64,000 nucleotides of DNA from Paenibacillus sp. J23TS9 (GTDB taxonomy: Bacteria > Bacillota > Bacilli > Paenibacillales > Paenibacillaceae). Shown here piece by piece: positions 8,628 through 17,856 of this stretch; the first letter of the stretch is position 1; the number at the start of each line of letters is the position of its first letter. The notes under the pieces were generated by a model, which worked only from the letters and a program-made list of their open reading frames with translations, ran no database searches and had not been told where the DNA came from. Position numbers and translations under genes: made by a program. Where the stretch lies: contig NZ_BOSG01000004.1 of assembly GCF_018403225.1 (NCBI RefSeq), positions 124,001-188,000 on the forward strand, given 5' to 3'.

Positions 8628-9578
8628 TTACCAAAGACTATTCTGTTTAAGCCGCTTGGCCAGCTCGTTAACCGAAATAAGCAGAATGAAATTAATACCC
8701 GCATTAAACAACCCGACAGCTGCACTGTAGCTGTATTGGGCACTCAGCAGGCCGGATTTGTAAACATAAGTTTGGATTACTTCGGAAGCGTCGATATTCA
8801 AGGCGTTTTGCATCAGATATACCTTTTCGAAGCCCACGTTCATGAAATTCCCGATATTCAAAATAAGCAGAATCATGACGGTTGGCATAATGGAGGGCAA
8901 ATCGATATGCCAGATCCGTTGATATTTATTGGCGCCGTCTACGGTGGCTGCCTCATGCAGATCCGGACTGACATTCGTCAGTGCTGCGAGATAAATAATC
9001 ATGGACCAGCCTGCATTTTGCCAAAGGCCGGAGAAAACGAAAATCGTCTTGAACCATTCCGGGCGGGCCATATAATAGACTGGATTCCCGCCGAAAAAAA
9101 CAATCAGCTCGTTGATCAGCCCATTCCTTGGGGACAGGAACACAAATAACATGCCCACGATGATGACACCCGAAATAAAATGCGGCGCATAGGTAACCGT
9201 CTGGATCAATTTCTTGAAGCGGACATTGTTGATCTGATTCAGCAGGAGCGCCATAATAATCGGGATGGGAAACGACACCGCCAATTCGTACAGGTTGAGG
9301 AGCAAGGTGTTTTTCAAAACAATCAAAAACTGCGGTGAATTAAAAAACCGTTCAAAATGCTCGAGTCCTGCCCAGGGACTTCCCCATATTCCTTTGACAG
9401 CAATGTAATTCTTAAAAGCGATCTGCAGGCCGTAAAGGGGTCCATAATGAAAAATAAGAAAGTAGGCAATGGTCGGCAGCAGAAAAAGATATAGCTCATA
9501 CGATTTTTGTATCCGCTTCCATTTTGAGGTTTGCAAACTTGGCCTCGCTTGCAGCTTTCCTTGTTGAGCTAGTTTCAA
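8628..9578 (-). CDS. Carbohydrate ABC transporter permease (LplB type), TTG start
   Basis: About 316 residues. The segment SYELYLFLLPTIAYFLIFHYGPLYG is the family's first membrane helix (pattern paraphrased across positions 20-45), and the EAA loop reads HEAATVDGANKYQRI. The frame stays open to 9713, but AAGGAGGG sits six bases before a TTG at 9578, and the extra N-terminal residues do not resemble the family, so TTG is chosen. It is the first gene of the unit lplB-ytcP-lplA. A hairpin at 9694-9722 separates it from the regulator upstream. Confidence 0.9.
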   Translation of the reverse strand: MKLAQQGKLQARPSLQTSKWKRIQKSYELYLFLLPTIAYFLIFHYGPLYGLQIAFKNYIAVKGIWGSPWAGLEHFERFFNSPQFLIVLKNTLLLNLYELAVSFPIPIIMALLLNQINNVRFKKLIQTVTYAPHFISGVIIVGMLFVFLSPRNGLINELIVFFGGNPVYYMARPEWFKTIFVFSGLWQNAGWSMIIYLAALTNVSPDLHEAATVDGANKYQRIWHIDLPSIMPTVMILLILNIGNFMNVGFEKVYLMQNALNIDASEVIQTYVYKSGLLSAQYSYSAAVGLFNAGINFILLISVNELAKRLKQNSLW

Positions 9579-9693
9579 TCCATACCCTCCTTTTCCCGTT
9601 TGATAAGCATTGGAACAATTCAACTTTATCCATGTGTTGGAATCAGGTAAATATGCGAAAGCAACAACCGATTGGTGAATTGAATTCAAACCA

Positions 9694-9722
9694 AAAAAAC
9701 CTTGATACACCAAGGTTTTTTA
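9694..9722 (-). terminator. Bidirectional terminator between regulator and transporter
   Basis: The stem AAAACCTTG / CAAGGTTTT has runs of A before and T after it, so it can act on either strand. It lies just after the AraC-type gene and about 115 bp before the permease start, so the two are probably separate transcripts. AGCGCTTACC next to it is only a weak cre-like half. Confidence 0.7.
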
Positions 9723-9760
9723 GCGCTTACCTTCATCTTTTACAGGGATGGTATACGGCA

Positions 9761-12028
9761 TTAGAACTCAAGTTCATCCTTGTCCTGCACATACAGTTTA
9801 CGAAATTCACCAGGTGTAATCCGGAACCGTTGCTTAAACTTTCGAATGAAGCTGGATACATCGTAGTAACCAATCATCTGTACAATATCTTTTAAAGGGA
9901 AATCACTGCTGACCAGTAAATCTTTAGCCTTTTCCATTCGGTAATAGTCCAGAAAGTCTACAATGGTTTGACCGGTATACTTTTTAAATGAGGAATTCAA
10001 ATAAGAACGCGATACGGAAAAATGATCTGCCATACGCTGAACGGAAAATTCATGCTCCGCATAATGCTCTTGAATATGAGAAATCCAAACCTCAGAGACT
10101 CCCTGAAGAGGGTCCTTCGATTCTTGAACCAACAAGCAGATATGGCGGACCAGTGATACCAAATCCTGCATCGTATCAAATTTAGCCAGGCTGAATACAT
10201 CAGGATAGGGTTCCTCATGCTTGTAGGGATTGAGTCTAAAATGCGTTTTGATCATGCAGCCAACAACGTCGTAGCAAATGCAGCGGGCGATATGCAAAGG
10301 AATGGGATTCTGCTGCATATAGCTCTGCAAGCTCTGCAAAATATCCTCGACCTTCGTTGAGTCCCCTTGCTGCATATATAACATCAGCTGTTCCATTTCC
10401 TCTTTGGGATACCAATTAGCCGAAAAATTCTCTGCTGTGATTTCCCCATATGTTATCAGTGTGTTGTAACCTCTGATCAACTTGTAATCCATGGAGGTAG
10501 AGGCCTCAATATACGATTTCCCCACTAGGCTGATATCACCATAAATTCCCCCTACCCCCATGGTCACTTTGTTTCCGTAAGACTCGATCAGCTTACCATG
10601 TAAGTTAAGCAAAAGCCGGTGCCAATGATCTTTTTCTTCTTCCGTGACCGCGCAGATGAAGGTGCTTTTTGCTTCATCCATCGTATCCACATGATAGCTC
10701 TCGAAATAAGCTCGGAAAACGACCTCTAGGCCAGGAATCTCCTGCTCGTCCATTCCAGCAGACGGAGATTCAACCGTTATTTCCAACATGACCACAAAAT
10801 AAAGGGAGTTGGTAAAAGCTACTCCAACGTCGTTTCCATCTGCCTGAAAAATATTCTTATCGAAAATCCTTCCTCTCAGCAAGCTGAGAAGCAAATGGTT
10901 ACGTGCCGCCGCTTTGTTATTGTGGAATTTAATTTTCAGCTCCTGATGGTCTTCCGCTAAGCGGCCGATCATTCCATGTGCATCATGAAGCGTGCGGGCA
11001 GCTCCCCCCCATTGTTTGTTTATAAAAGCCAGCAGTTGATCAATCGGCCTATAGTTCAGTCGCATGAGCAAGAAGATTAGCACGCTGCCAATAAGCAGCA
11101 AAATCAAAATAGAGAAGAAAAACTGCGTCTTCACCAGACTCGTTTTATTCAAAAAGTCGCTTTCAGGGAGCATCGTCACGTAAGTCCAACCATCATTCTG
11201 CACTTTAAGCGTAGAAATGGCGTAATTTTCATTGTTGATTGCCGTGATCGTCATGCCGCTTGTTGCGGACTTGATCGCTTGTCTGAATTCTGGGCTTTCC
11301 AGATATGCTTCATGATGCAGCGCAGCTACGATTTCCCCGTCGCTATTCAGAATCAGGGAATTTCCATTCCTTTCTTCCAGCGTGCCTTCAAGCAGCTTTT
11401 TCACAGACTCCTCTTCCACAATGAATATTAAGACACCGGAAGGAGTTGAGCTGTTATAGGGGATGGGCACCATATAGGTTATTACGTGGTCCGTGTTCAG
11501 TTCTTTTGAATAGATGGGTTCAGCAGGCCTTAGTTGAGGTTTTTTCAGATTACGGATGTCGAAAAGAAATTGATCGGAAGGCCAATTTTCGTACTGATAA
11601 ATGGTCTTGGCAAATATGGAAACCGGGTACGTCGTATTCGAGGAGAACATGTATTGATTGTCCTTTAAATAAAGCACGACATTATGAATAAACTGATTGG
11701 CAGCCGTATAACGGAGAGCATCCTTCGCATCGAGTGCATAAGACATGGATTTGTTGAGTTTGTATGGAGACAGCTCGGGTTTGGAGGAAACTTCAATCGC
11801 AATTTTATTCATTTCGCTGATTTTACCTTCAAACGTGCTTCTGGCCTGTTCAAGAACATGCCGATGTCCAAGGGTAATTTCCTCTTGTAGAATGCCAACA
11901 AACTTTTGATAATTGAGTAGACCGATTAGAAGAATCGGAATCAGCAGAAGTACAACATACGAGAGCAAATAGCGATAAAATAATGGAGTATCCTTTCTCC
12001 CCAATAGAACAGCCCCTCTCTTCATCAC
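9761..12028 (-). CDS. Membrane-anchored AraC-family sensor/regulator
   Basis: 755 residues. It has a membrane helix at about 20-42, a roughly 250-residue extracytoplasmic sensing region (Cache-like), and a second helix near 300 (FFFSILILLLIGSVLIFLL). A cytoplasmic middle domain follows, and a C-terminal AraC double helix-turn-helix from about residue 655 (SVQRMADHFSVSRSYLNSSF and DIVQMIGYYDVSSFIRKFKQ). This one-protein architecture usually senses an extracellular sugar and activates the adjacent importer. The annotated ATG lacks a clear ribosome site; an in-frame TTG twenty-one bases downstream has AGAGGGG eight bases before it. A perfect hairpin sits 16 bp upstream. Confidence 0.9.
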   Translation of the reverse strand: MMKRGAVLLGRKDTPLFYRYLLSYVVLLLIPILLIGLLNYQKFVGILQEEITLGHRHVLEQARSTFEGKISEMNKIAIEVSSKPELSPYKLNKSMSYALDAKDALRYTAANQFIHNVVLYLKDNQYMFSSNTTYPVSIFAKTIYQYENWPSDQFLFDIRNLKKPQLRPAEPIYSKELNTDHVITYMVPIPYNSSTPSGVLIFIVEEESVKKLLEGTLEERNGNSLILNSDGEIVAALHHEAYLESPEFRQAIKSATSGMTITAINNENYAISTLKVQNDGWTYVTMLPESDFLNKTSLVKTQFFFSILILLLIGSVLIFLLMRLNYRPIDQLLAFINKQWGGAARTLHDAHGMIGRLAEDHQELKIKFHNNKAAARNHLLLSLLRGRIFDKNIFQADGNDVGVAFTNSLYFVVMLEITVESPSAGMDEQEIPGLEVVFRAYFESYHVDTMDEAKSTFICAVTEEEKDHWHRLLLNLHGKLIESYGNKVTMGVGGIYGDISLVGKSYIEASTSMDYKLIRGYNTLITYGEITAENFSANWYPKEEMEQLMLYMQQGDSTKVEDILQSLQSYMQQNPIPLHIARCICYDVVGCMIKTHFRLNPYKHEEPYPDVFSLAKFDTMQDLVSLVRHICLLVQESKDPLQGVSEVWISHIQEHYAEHEFSVQRMADHFSVSRSYLNSSFKKYTGQTIVDFLDYYRMEKAKDLLVSSDFPLKDIVQMIGYYDVSSFIRKFKQRFRITPGEFRKLYVQDKDELEF

Positions 12029-12043
12029 ATCGTTGAAATGCAG

Positions 12044-12068
12044 ATAACCCGCATGGAATGCGGGTTAT
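12044..12068. terminator. Perfect 11-bp hairpin upstream of the AraC-type gene
   Basis: ATAACCCGCAT and ATGCGGGTTAT flank a three-base loop with no mismatch. It could terminate the methyltransferase transcript (minus strand, but no T run follows) or form a leader structure of the regulator mRNA. Confidence 0.5.
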
Positions 12069-12185
12069 GATTTTCAAACCATAGATAAATTATAAGAAGC
12101 CTTCTATTAAAAACAATGATAAACGGTTGTCTTATTTTTGCATTTTGTAAGGTGTATGATCCTGTATTGAAAAATGGCGCTCATA

Positions 12186-12971
12186 CTATTTGAATTCTAT
12201 TTTCTTGGCGGTAACGATAGGCTGATAATAACCGGATTCCGAAGGCATATGCCACCTGATATCTGTAAAACCAGCGTCGCTTAAAAACGCACTTAATTCA
12301 TGCCTCAATAATGCTCTATAGGATGTACTGTTTACTTCGGTCTGCCACACTCCATCGATCTCCTGCATAATAAATTGATGGGTTATATAGAAGTTATCGT
12401 CCCCCATCCAATCCCAGACTTGAAAAGAAATACGTTTGCCTTTGTCCATGACTCGCGGAGAAGTCGCGCGCTGCTTATCTTTGATTTCGTTATCATAATC
12501 CCTCATGGAAATGATCAGCAGGCCGTTGTCTAGAACCTTGGAATATAGATTGCGGCATGCCGCTTTTAAATCTTCATCTGTAAGCAAATGGGGGATTGCA
12601 TTGTCAGCCGATAAAACAACCTCAAACTGCCCAGGAACGTCTTGTTCAAGACTTCGAAAATCTGCAGTACCAAACTCGATATGAACTCCTGCTTTTTCAG
12701 CCTCCCGCACTGCCCGTTCAACCGACTTAGCGCTAAGATCCGTAGCCGTTATGGTAAACTTATGCTGCGCCAAACCCAGCGACTGCGTTCCTATACCACA
12801 AGAAGCATCCAAAAGCTTGATCAAGCCATCACCTTTATGTTGATATTGGGAGCGAATGAAATCATTAAAAAAATCACCTTGCCAATGAATCGCTCGGTAC
12901 CAGTCGTGAAAAATCAGATGGTACGTTTCCGAAAGCTCATTATAAAAATTCAGGCTAGAGTTCTTCTCCAA
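12186..12971 (-). CDS. Class I SAM-dependent methyltransferase
   Basis: 261 residues starting at TTG with GTGAGGGG upstream. Motif I is LLDASCGIGTQSLGL, the acidic loop-2 residue lies in ITATDLSAKSV, and motif II-like VVLSADNAIPHLL follows. These place it in the UbiE/COQ5-like class. The substrate is unknown. It follows a decayed phosphatase-like reading frame. Confidence 0.85.
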   Translation of the reverse strand: MEKNSSLNFYNELSETYHLIFHDWYRAIHWQGDFFNDFIRSQYQHKGDGLIKLLDASCGIGTQSLGLAQHKFTITATDLSAKSVERAVREAEKAGVHIEFGTADFRSLEQDVPGQFEVVLSADNAIPHLLTDEDLKAACRNLYSKVLDNGLLIISMRDYDNEIKDKQRATSPRVMDKGKRISFQVWDWMGDDNFYITHQFIMQEIDGVWQTEVNSTSYRALLRHELSAFLSDAGFTDIRWHMPSESGYYQPIVTAKKIEFK

Positions 12972-12986
12972 TCGTATCCCCTCACT

Positions 12987-13181
12987 TTATCGGATGTATG
13001 TAGAAGCAAAATACCCGGCTTCTCCTGGAAAATCTGCTCTGGATAACCCATGCTTACCTAACAGCTGTCTGTAGCTATGGATAGTTCCATCATGAGCTAT
13101 GATAAATACCCGATGATGAACACAGCCTTTTAGTCCGGCATAGAACTTTCCTTTACATGCCCTTCCCAGAGCGTGCAGATT
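12987..13181 (-). pseudogene. C-terminal fragment, possibly histidine phosphatase
   Basis: The minus strand is open for 64 codons between two stops without a start codon. The segment HHRVFIIAHDGTIHSYRQLL resembles the VxVVSHGGTIR strand-helix near the end of histidine phosphatases, but similarity is short. It overlaps the end of the membrane protein gene at 13153 in another frame. I read it as a leftover C-terminus; chance coding is possible. Confidence 0.3.
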
Positions 13182-13533
13182 TTATTATTTTAATAAGAAT
13201 ATTGATTAGAAATAGCAGAAATGCCTGTGCGATTCCGAAAAAAAATGCTTCCAGAATGACCAGAACCTCCAAAATATTATCAAAGGGTACAAAAAAAGGG
13301 GCCGTATCCGGAGGCATGTAAACATGAACCAGTACGCTGGATACGATACAAGACAAGAGAACAAGCATGAATAAATGCTTGGATTTTCTGATGAATATCA
13401 CCGGGAATACAATGACTACAAAATAAAAAGCGGCATATTTATAAAAATAATCTATATACATGGCTGCGAAAATCAAGGGTGAACTCAGCAAACAAATGAA
13501 TGCCGGCAGCATGAATCCCTTCTTGATTTTCAC
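13153..13533 (-). CDS. Small hypothetical membrane protein
   Basis: 126 residues starting at GTG, with about four hydrophobic helices (FMLPAFICLLSSPLIFAAMY; YAAFYFVVIVFPVIFI; LFMLVLLSCIVSSVLV; ILEAFFFGIAQAFLLFLINI). It overlaps the DinB gene by four bases (GTGA), so translation is coupled. No family was recognised. Confidence 0.7.
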   Translation of the reverse strand: MKIKKGFMLPAFICLLSSPLIFAAMYIDYFYKYAAFYFVVIVFPVIFIRKSKHLFMLVLLSCIVSSVLVHVYMPPDTAPFFVPFDNILEVLVILEAFFFGIAQAFLLFLINILIKIIKSARSGKGM

Positions 13534-14057
13534 GCTGTAAGTCTCTTCTTGATTATTCTGATCTGGCCTCTGTGATTGATTTCATCTTCAAAGACATGAA
13601 ACCACATGAAATAATGATTGGCCTGTTTTTCATTCCAGAACTCTTCTTCTTGTTCTAACCAATCATCATTCACCGTTTTAGATAATTCAAATGTCCGATT
13701 TCTGACTTCATTTAAGTTATTCAAATAAAAGTCCAAATCATTTCCCCGAATCCCAACTCGCCCTTCTTCGCCAAGATTTAAGGCCGCTCCCCATCTTGAT
13801 ACTTCCTCTTCACTTAATTCTCTTTTTTCAAAAGTATAAACTTGGTATACATACTCAACTGCGGCAAAATGGAGTAACAATGCACCAATTGAATTACTCT
13901 CAGGATCCATTAGAAAATCCAATTGATCTACAGATAAACTGTTTAGGGCTTGAAGGGTTGTAAACCGTGCGTAATTCATCATCGACAGCAGGCGGCTAAT
14001 TTGAGGCGAATACCCAGGTATATCGGTAATGAGATAGATTTTGTCCATATCCAACAT
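13530..14057 (-). CDS. DinB/DUF664 family four-helix protein
   Basis: 175 residues. The pattern of a DinB-like metal-binding bundle is visible: an early LLLHFAAVEYVYQVY helix with a histidine, and a C-terminal HVFEDEINHRGQIRIIKKRL with the two conserved ligands of the third histidine site. Members include thiol transferases and stress-induced proteins of unknown action. GGGGGA precedes the ATG. It is one of four DinB-family genes in this window (others at 36.6, 46.9 and 58.5 kb). Confidence 0.82.
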   Translation of the reverse strand: MLDMDKIYLITDIPGYSPQISRLLSMMNYARFTTLQALNSLSVDQLDFLMDPESNSIGALLLHFAAVEYVYQVYTFEKRELSEEEVSRWGAALNLGEEGRVGIRGNDLDFYLNNLNEVRNRTFELSKTVNDDWLEQEEEFWNEKQANHYFMWFHVFEDEINHRGQIRIIKKRLTA

Positions 14058-14075
14058 TTGCTTTCCCCCAATGGA

Positions 14076-14843
14076 TTATTTGATTTGCCTGCTGTTCGCA
14101 ATTTCATCTAACATATAATGTGCAAAATCGAAAAGGATATGGTTGTTCAATTCTATGTATTCCATCTCACCATTATATTTAGCAAGGCATTGCTTAATGA
14201 CATCAACATATTGATCAGGCACTACCTTTAAGGCCCAATCACCGCCTTCTCTCTTTGAAGAGATAACGGATTCCTTCATATAACGAAGGGTCCTGGATAA
14301 ATTCAATACGTAGTACTCGGGATTGTCAGCTATTCCTTCAAGCGTACCTTCGATATCCGACATAATGGAATGTATAAAATACTGTTTATCTATTGGCTTG
14401 AAGACATCCCTGATCGGTTTGCCGTAAAGGACAACTCCGCGATCATAGATGAGAGTAAAATGAGCTGCGATATCTGGATCCTCGAATCCTCCACAAAAGT
14501 AACTCGTATCTGCTTTATATTTTTCTCTATGAAATGCAGAGAAGTGAAATTCAAACGGAGTGGGATAAACAAATTCATCCGCATACGATTCCAACACCAC
14601 GCTCAATTCAATGCCCTTTATGATTTCCAGCTCTTCTTCAATCAAAATAAGCTGGGATGCAATTCTTTTATAGGTGTCCACCTCATGCTTTTCCTTAACG
14701 ATGACTAACAAATCGATATCACTATGGCCTGGATTAAAGCCTCCCAAAGCCAATGATCCATGAAGATATATTCCTGTGAGGGATTCCGATAACTCTTTTT
14801 TGAAAAGATCAACAATACCCTCTAGATTAATCTGTGGTTTCAC
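14076..14843 (-). CDS. Aminoglycoside adenylyltransferase-like nucleotidyltransferase (DUF4111)
   Basis: 255 residues from a GTG with GGAG upstream. The N-terminal motif GIYLHGSLALGGFNPGHSDI, followed by DLLVIV, is the GSxxxG...DxD signature of ANT(3'')/ANT(9) enzymes, which adenylylate streptomycin or spectinomycin. The helical C-terminal half (RTLRYMKESVISSKREGGDW) matches the DUF4111 domain. Length fits AadA (about 260). Whether it modifies a drug cannot be told from sequence. Aad genes are classical integron cassettes, notable given the array further along this window. Confidence 0.8.
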   Translation of the reverse strand: MKPQINLEGIVDLFKKELSESLTGIYLHGSLALGGFNPGHSDIDLLVIVKEKHEVDTYKRIASQLILIEEELEIIKGIELSVVLESYADEFVYPTPFEFHFSAFHREKYKADTSYFCGGFEDPDIAAHFTLIYDRGVVLYGKPIRDVFKPIDKQYFIHSIMSDIEGTLEGIADNPEYYVLNLSRTLRYMKESVISSKREGGDWALKVVPDQYVDVIKQCLAKYNGEMEYIELNNHILFDFAHYMLDEIANSRQIK

Positions 14844-14870
14844 ATCATCTCCACCTTCGGTAAGGACTTA

Positions 14871-15150
14871 TTATTTATTACTGAATGCTTGAATATATTT
14901 TTGTCTGTCTTCTCTAAATATTTCTGTATAATGATCCTTGGTATAATTCTTTATCACTTTTCTCCAAAAGGATATGGCCGGGGTATTCGCTTGCATCTGG
15001 GCAATCTTCCTAATCAATGTCTCCTTCATACTTCCCGTCTGATTGGATATCTTGATCGGTATATTCGCTAAAGTCGTAATGATATAATTGATACAAATTC
15101 GACAATAGTTTTCTTTCTGTCTGGGTTACTGGAATAAGATTGATGTCCAT
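14871..15150 (-). pseudogene. GNAT acetyltransferase with internal deletion and frameshift
   Basis: An ATG with TAGGAGAG upstream starts IPVTQTERKLLSNLYQLYHY, then DFSEYTDQDIQSDGKYEGDI and a stop. The end of the gene reappears in another frame as FWRKVIKNYTKDHYTEIF with a normal stop at 14871. The intact relative at 37081-37587 (FYRYDSSEFDDHV ... TFWNKVINDYTAGEYTEMI) shows that most of the acetyl-CoA domain is missing. Clear pseudogene. Confidence 0.85.
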
Positions 15151-15268
15151 AATCTCTCCTAATCATCCTTTGTTTTTATGTACTTTCATTTGTCTGTCTT
15201 ATTTAGTTGCATATATCGATAACCATTGAGGAAGAGCTGCCAGAGGGTTCGATTTCCAATTGCACAGG

Positions 15269-15337
15269 CTATCCTACATACCAGATATCAGACCATTGAT
15301 TCCAGGAGTTTCTAATGAGATCTTCATGGTTTTTCAT
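15269..15337 (-). pseudogene. N-terminal stub of a methyltransferase-like gene
   Basis: A GGGAGGAAGCAA ribosome site precedes an ATG coding MKNHEDLIRNSWNQWSDIWY, then a stop. The sequence has the look of a SAM-methyltransferase N-terminus (compare NxxSW..WS.IWY starts). The remainder is gone. Confidence 0.45.
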
Positions 15338-15389
15338 TTGCTTCCTCCCGCTTTCATTGGCATATTACTTAATACTCGATGGACATGGA

Positions 15390-15815
15390 TTAATGATCCG
15401 GATATTTTTCTTTCAAGAACGCTACAGATTGGTTGATTAATGCCTTTAATACTTCAATATCAATGTCTGCTACTTTGTTGATATATACACATGCTTTTCC
15501 TGTTGTGTGTTTTCCAAAATCCTTCAATACATATTCTCGGTTTGTGTCATCACCTACTGCAAAATACAAACTGATTTTCGCTTTGCGAGGTGAAAAGCCC
15601 ACCAGTGGTGCATCGCCTTCGTGACCAGATTCATATTTATAATGATATGCACCGAATCCAATAATACTTGGTCCCCACATCTTCGCATCATAGCCCGTCG
15701 TTTCCGTGAAAATATCCAATAATTTGTATGCGTCTTCACGTTTCTTAGGACTATCCACATTTTCAATAAACTCAATGACACTATGGTCTGTTTCTTTAGT
15801 TTTTAATTCGTACAT
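15390..15815 (-). CDS. DUF1801 (YdhG-like) family protein
   Basis: 141 residues. The central block MWGPSIIGFGAYHYKYESGH, followed by the strand-rich FSPRKAKISLYF and late HTTGKACVYINKVADID, is characteristic of DUF1801, a small cytosolic fold of unknown function. GGAGGTATTGATCT precedes the ATG. It is monocistronic in appearance and shares orientation with its neighbours. Confidence 0.85.
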   Translation of the reverse strand: MYELKTKETDHSVIEFIENVDSPKKREDAYKLLDIFTETTGYDAKMWGPSIIGFGAYHYKYESGHEGDAPLVGFSPRKAKISLYFAVGDDTNREYVLKDFGKHTTGKACVYINKVADIDIEVLKALINQSVAFLKEKYPDH

Positions 15816-15861
15816 AGATCAATACCTCCTTTTCTCATCATCAGGTATTCTATTTCATTCA

Positions 15862-16292
15862 TTATAGCCGTGATTGAGTTACTAACCAATGAGCCGCTTC
15901 TAAAATGTCACTCGCAATAAAATCCGGTTCTGTTTCTTTCCATTGATCTCGAAATTGGCCTAAAGATTCTTCTCCCCATCCTGTTTTTACAAGTATCTTT
16001 TTGGCACCCACCTGATGCGCGGCTAACATATCCGTATCCCCTACATCACCAATCACTGCACAGTTGGATAAATTCAGCTGAAACTCTTTAGCGGCTCTTA
16101 TCAGCATTCCTGCTTTGGGTTTTCTACAAGTACAATTATCATTTATTCCATGCGGGCATATGTAGGAATGTTCAAATCAATAGCCAATTGTGCATTCGGA
16201 AAAAGCTCAAAATGATTAGGATGAATAAAATGTCCATTCCCACCTATTGTTCCATCGCGGTCTATAAATACGGCTTCTATTTCTTGCTTCAT
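15862..16292 (-). pseudogene. HAD-IIIA phosphatase with internal deletion
   Basis: The 5' part (from ATG at 16292) encodes VFIDRDGTIGGNGHFIHPNH, the D-x-D nucleophile motif of histidinol-phosphatase/GmhB-type HAD enzymes, and stops after ARME. In a shifted frame the zinc-loop remnant CTCRKPKAGM continues into an intact C-terminal half with VIGDVGDTDMLAAHQVGA (third and fourth HAD motifs). About 35-40 residues between the two are missing. Only the C-terminal 81 codons remain open, so it is not expected to work. Confidence 0.85.
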
Positions 16293-16393
16293 ATGCTATT
16301 CTCACATCCTTTAGCGAATTTCCAATACCGTTTCGCGAATTCACATATAAACCTTCGATCGTTCATTTGCTGCGATACCAGTTCATCAATCAC
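16289..16393 (-). CDS. Possible small ORF coupled to the HAD pseudogene
   Basis: 34 codons from GTG (or an internal ATG) reading VIDELVSQQMNDRRFICEFA and ending at a TGA that overlaps the ATG of the HAD gene. Its start overlaps the end of the 2H phosphoesterase gene. It may be a genuine linker peptide or a remnant of another C-terminus; no family recognised. Confidence 0.25.
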   Translation of the reverse strand: MIDELVSQQMNDRRFICEFAKRYWKFAKGCENSI

Positions 16394-16935
16394 TTGAGTA
16401 TCTTCGTATAAATAGCTGGAGCACTTATACATTTATTGTTCTGATATTCTGCTTTTATGATCGATACTTCATTTACCAACGCTGTGATCATTTCCATATT
16501 ATTAGTGCAGTAATTGAATGCCTCTAATAATTTATCTTGACTTAACCGATTAGCTATCGTGCAATGTGGAATCCATTGGCCCGGTAAATAAAGATCAGAA
16601 TCCGTTGGATATTTGCCAAGCTCTTTGTGGAGCTTTGCGTGAATATCCAGAAGCTCTCTTGCAGGTGTCGGTGTCAAAAATAATGTCCCTGAATGGATAA
16701 ATGTCCCTAAGACGTTGAATTCAAGGTGAAACTTTGACTGCATGTCAAATAGCCTATCAAATGAATATATAAAATCATCGATGTTCATATTCTGATAACC
16801 AGCCAAAGTGATGTGTGGTTTTCTGTCTATTACTTCTTCAGCATAATTAGATATAGAGAGTTCGCTTAACTCTCCCCAAATTTTTTTAATCATAAGTTCA
16901 ATTTCTTGTTCAAAATGAAGCACGACTCCGTACAT
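16390..16935 (-). CDS. 2H phosphoesterase (2'-5' RNA ligase family)
   Basis: 181 residues with the two catalytic H-x-T motifs of the 2H superfamily: KPHITLAGY near residue 40 and WIPHCTIANRL near residue 125. Members open 2',3'-cyclic phosphates or join 2'-5' RNA ends. GGGGGGAT precedes the ATG. The size matches the YjcG-type single-domain proteins. The substrate is unknown. Confidence 0.85.
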   Translation of the reverse strand: MYGVVLHFEQEIELMIKKIWGELSELSISNYAEEVIDRKPHITLAGYQNMNIDDFIYSFDRLFDMQSKFHLEFNVLGTFIHSGTLFLTPTPARELLDIHAKLHKELGKYPTDSDLYLPGQWIPHCTIANRLSQDKLLEAFNYCTNNMEMITALVNEVSIIKAEYQNNKCISAPAIYTKILK

Positions 16936-16971
16936 TTACATCCCCCCCACAATCACCCTCAACAACTTCTT

Positions 16972-17559
16972 TCATTCCGCTTTTGGTTTCCAACTTGTAA
17001 GCCCTTTGGGCGCATACTTCGAATGCCATTCCATGAACTCTTTATATGTTTGTATGTTGTAGTCAATAACAGCCTCGTAAATTCGAATAGAGGCAATACT
17101 CTCTGCATTCCATGCGATCTGATTTTTAATCGTAAGAATGGATTCTCTGGATTCATCCGTTAATACCCGATTCAATGGTTCCACGAGATCTTTTGCACAC
17201 GGGCCCGGATGATCATGCGCTAACAGCCACATATCAATCTTCCAAATTAAATCGTTCTCGTATTTGTATCTCAACTGAAAATATATTCCCTGATCTTCTC
17301 CATCTAGATGGTTCGAATATCTTGCTCCAATGACTTTAGGATTCTTTACACAGCTCTCGAGAACTCGAAATCCGGAAGCAACCTCCGGTTGATCACAATA
17401 GATCTCCATATCAATATCACGGTTAAAAATCAAGTTATAGGCTGCTGCTCCGACTAACACCGGTTCCCCAACGGCACTCCATAAATTCAGTAAATCAAGT
17501 TCATTTAAAATAAGATTTGCTTCTATTAACTTTTCGCCAGCCTGTTGTAAAGAATTCAT
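16972..17559 (-). CDS. Nucleotidyltransferase-fold protein
   Basis: 195 residues. The segment VGEPVLVGAAAYNLIFNRDI with DMEI, and later WKIDMWLL, gives the G...DxD...D acid triad of minimal nucleotidyltransferases such as lincosamide-type LnuA relatives. AGGAGAACGAAAA precedes the ATG. The role is unknown; resistance-type nucleotidyl transfer is one possibility. It is the last accessory gene before the catabolic island. Confidence 0.6.
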   Translation of the reverse strand: MNSLQQAGEKLIEANLILNELDLLNLWSAVGEPVLVGAAAYNLIFNRDIDMEIYCDQPEVASGFRVLESCVKNPKVIGARYSNHLDGEDQGIYFQLRYKYENDLIWKIDMWLLAHDHPGPCAKDLVEPLNRVLTDESRESILTIKNQIAWNAESIASIRIYEAVIDYNIQTYKEFMEWHSKYAPKGLTSWKPKAE

Positions 17560-17856
17560 TTTTCGTTCTCCTGTTTTTTTGAATTTTATAGATTTTATTT
17601 GACGTACACCACTACTTTGAATGATTCGCTATATAACTCTTATCCTTTAATCATAAACTTTGTTTCTCCTTGCCTAGATGTCTTATCTCATTCCATCCAT
17701 TAAATCATATTGTAAATAATATAATCCATATTATTGTATTTGTTTCTAAATATTCCTTCTTTTGATGCAACTAATCTTTCGATAGCTCTTTTAGATAATG
17801 GGAATCTCCTTTATTTACCTGACTCTCAAGCTGAATTGAGCACTATTCAAATAATA
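17560..17856. other. AT-rich intergenic region between divergent transcription units
   Basis: Contains the divergent 5' regions of the nucleotidyltransferase-like gene (minus) and kynureninase (plus). No further gene seen. Confidence 0.6.

Noticed and set aside
9716..9732. Possible second cre site (AGCGCTTACC)
   Set aside because: Two departures from consensus and located inside a terminator stem region.
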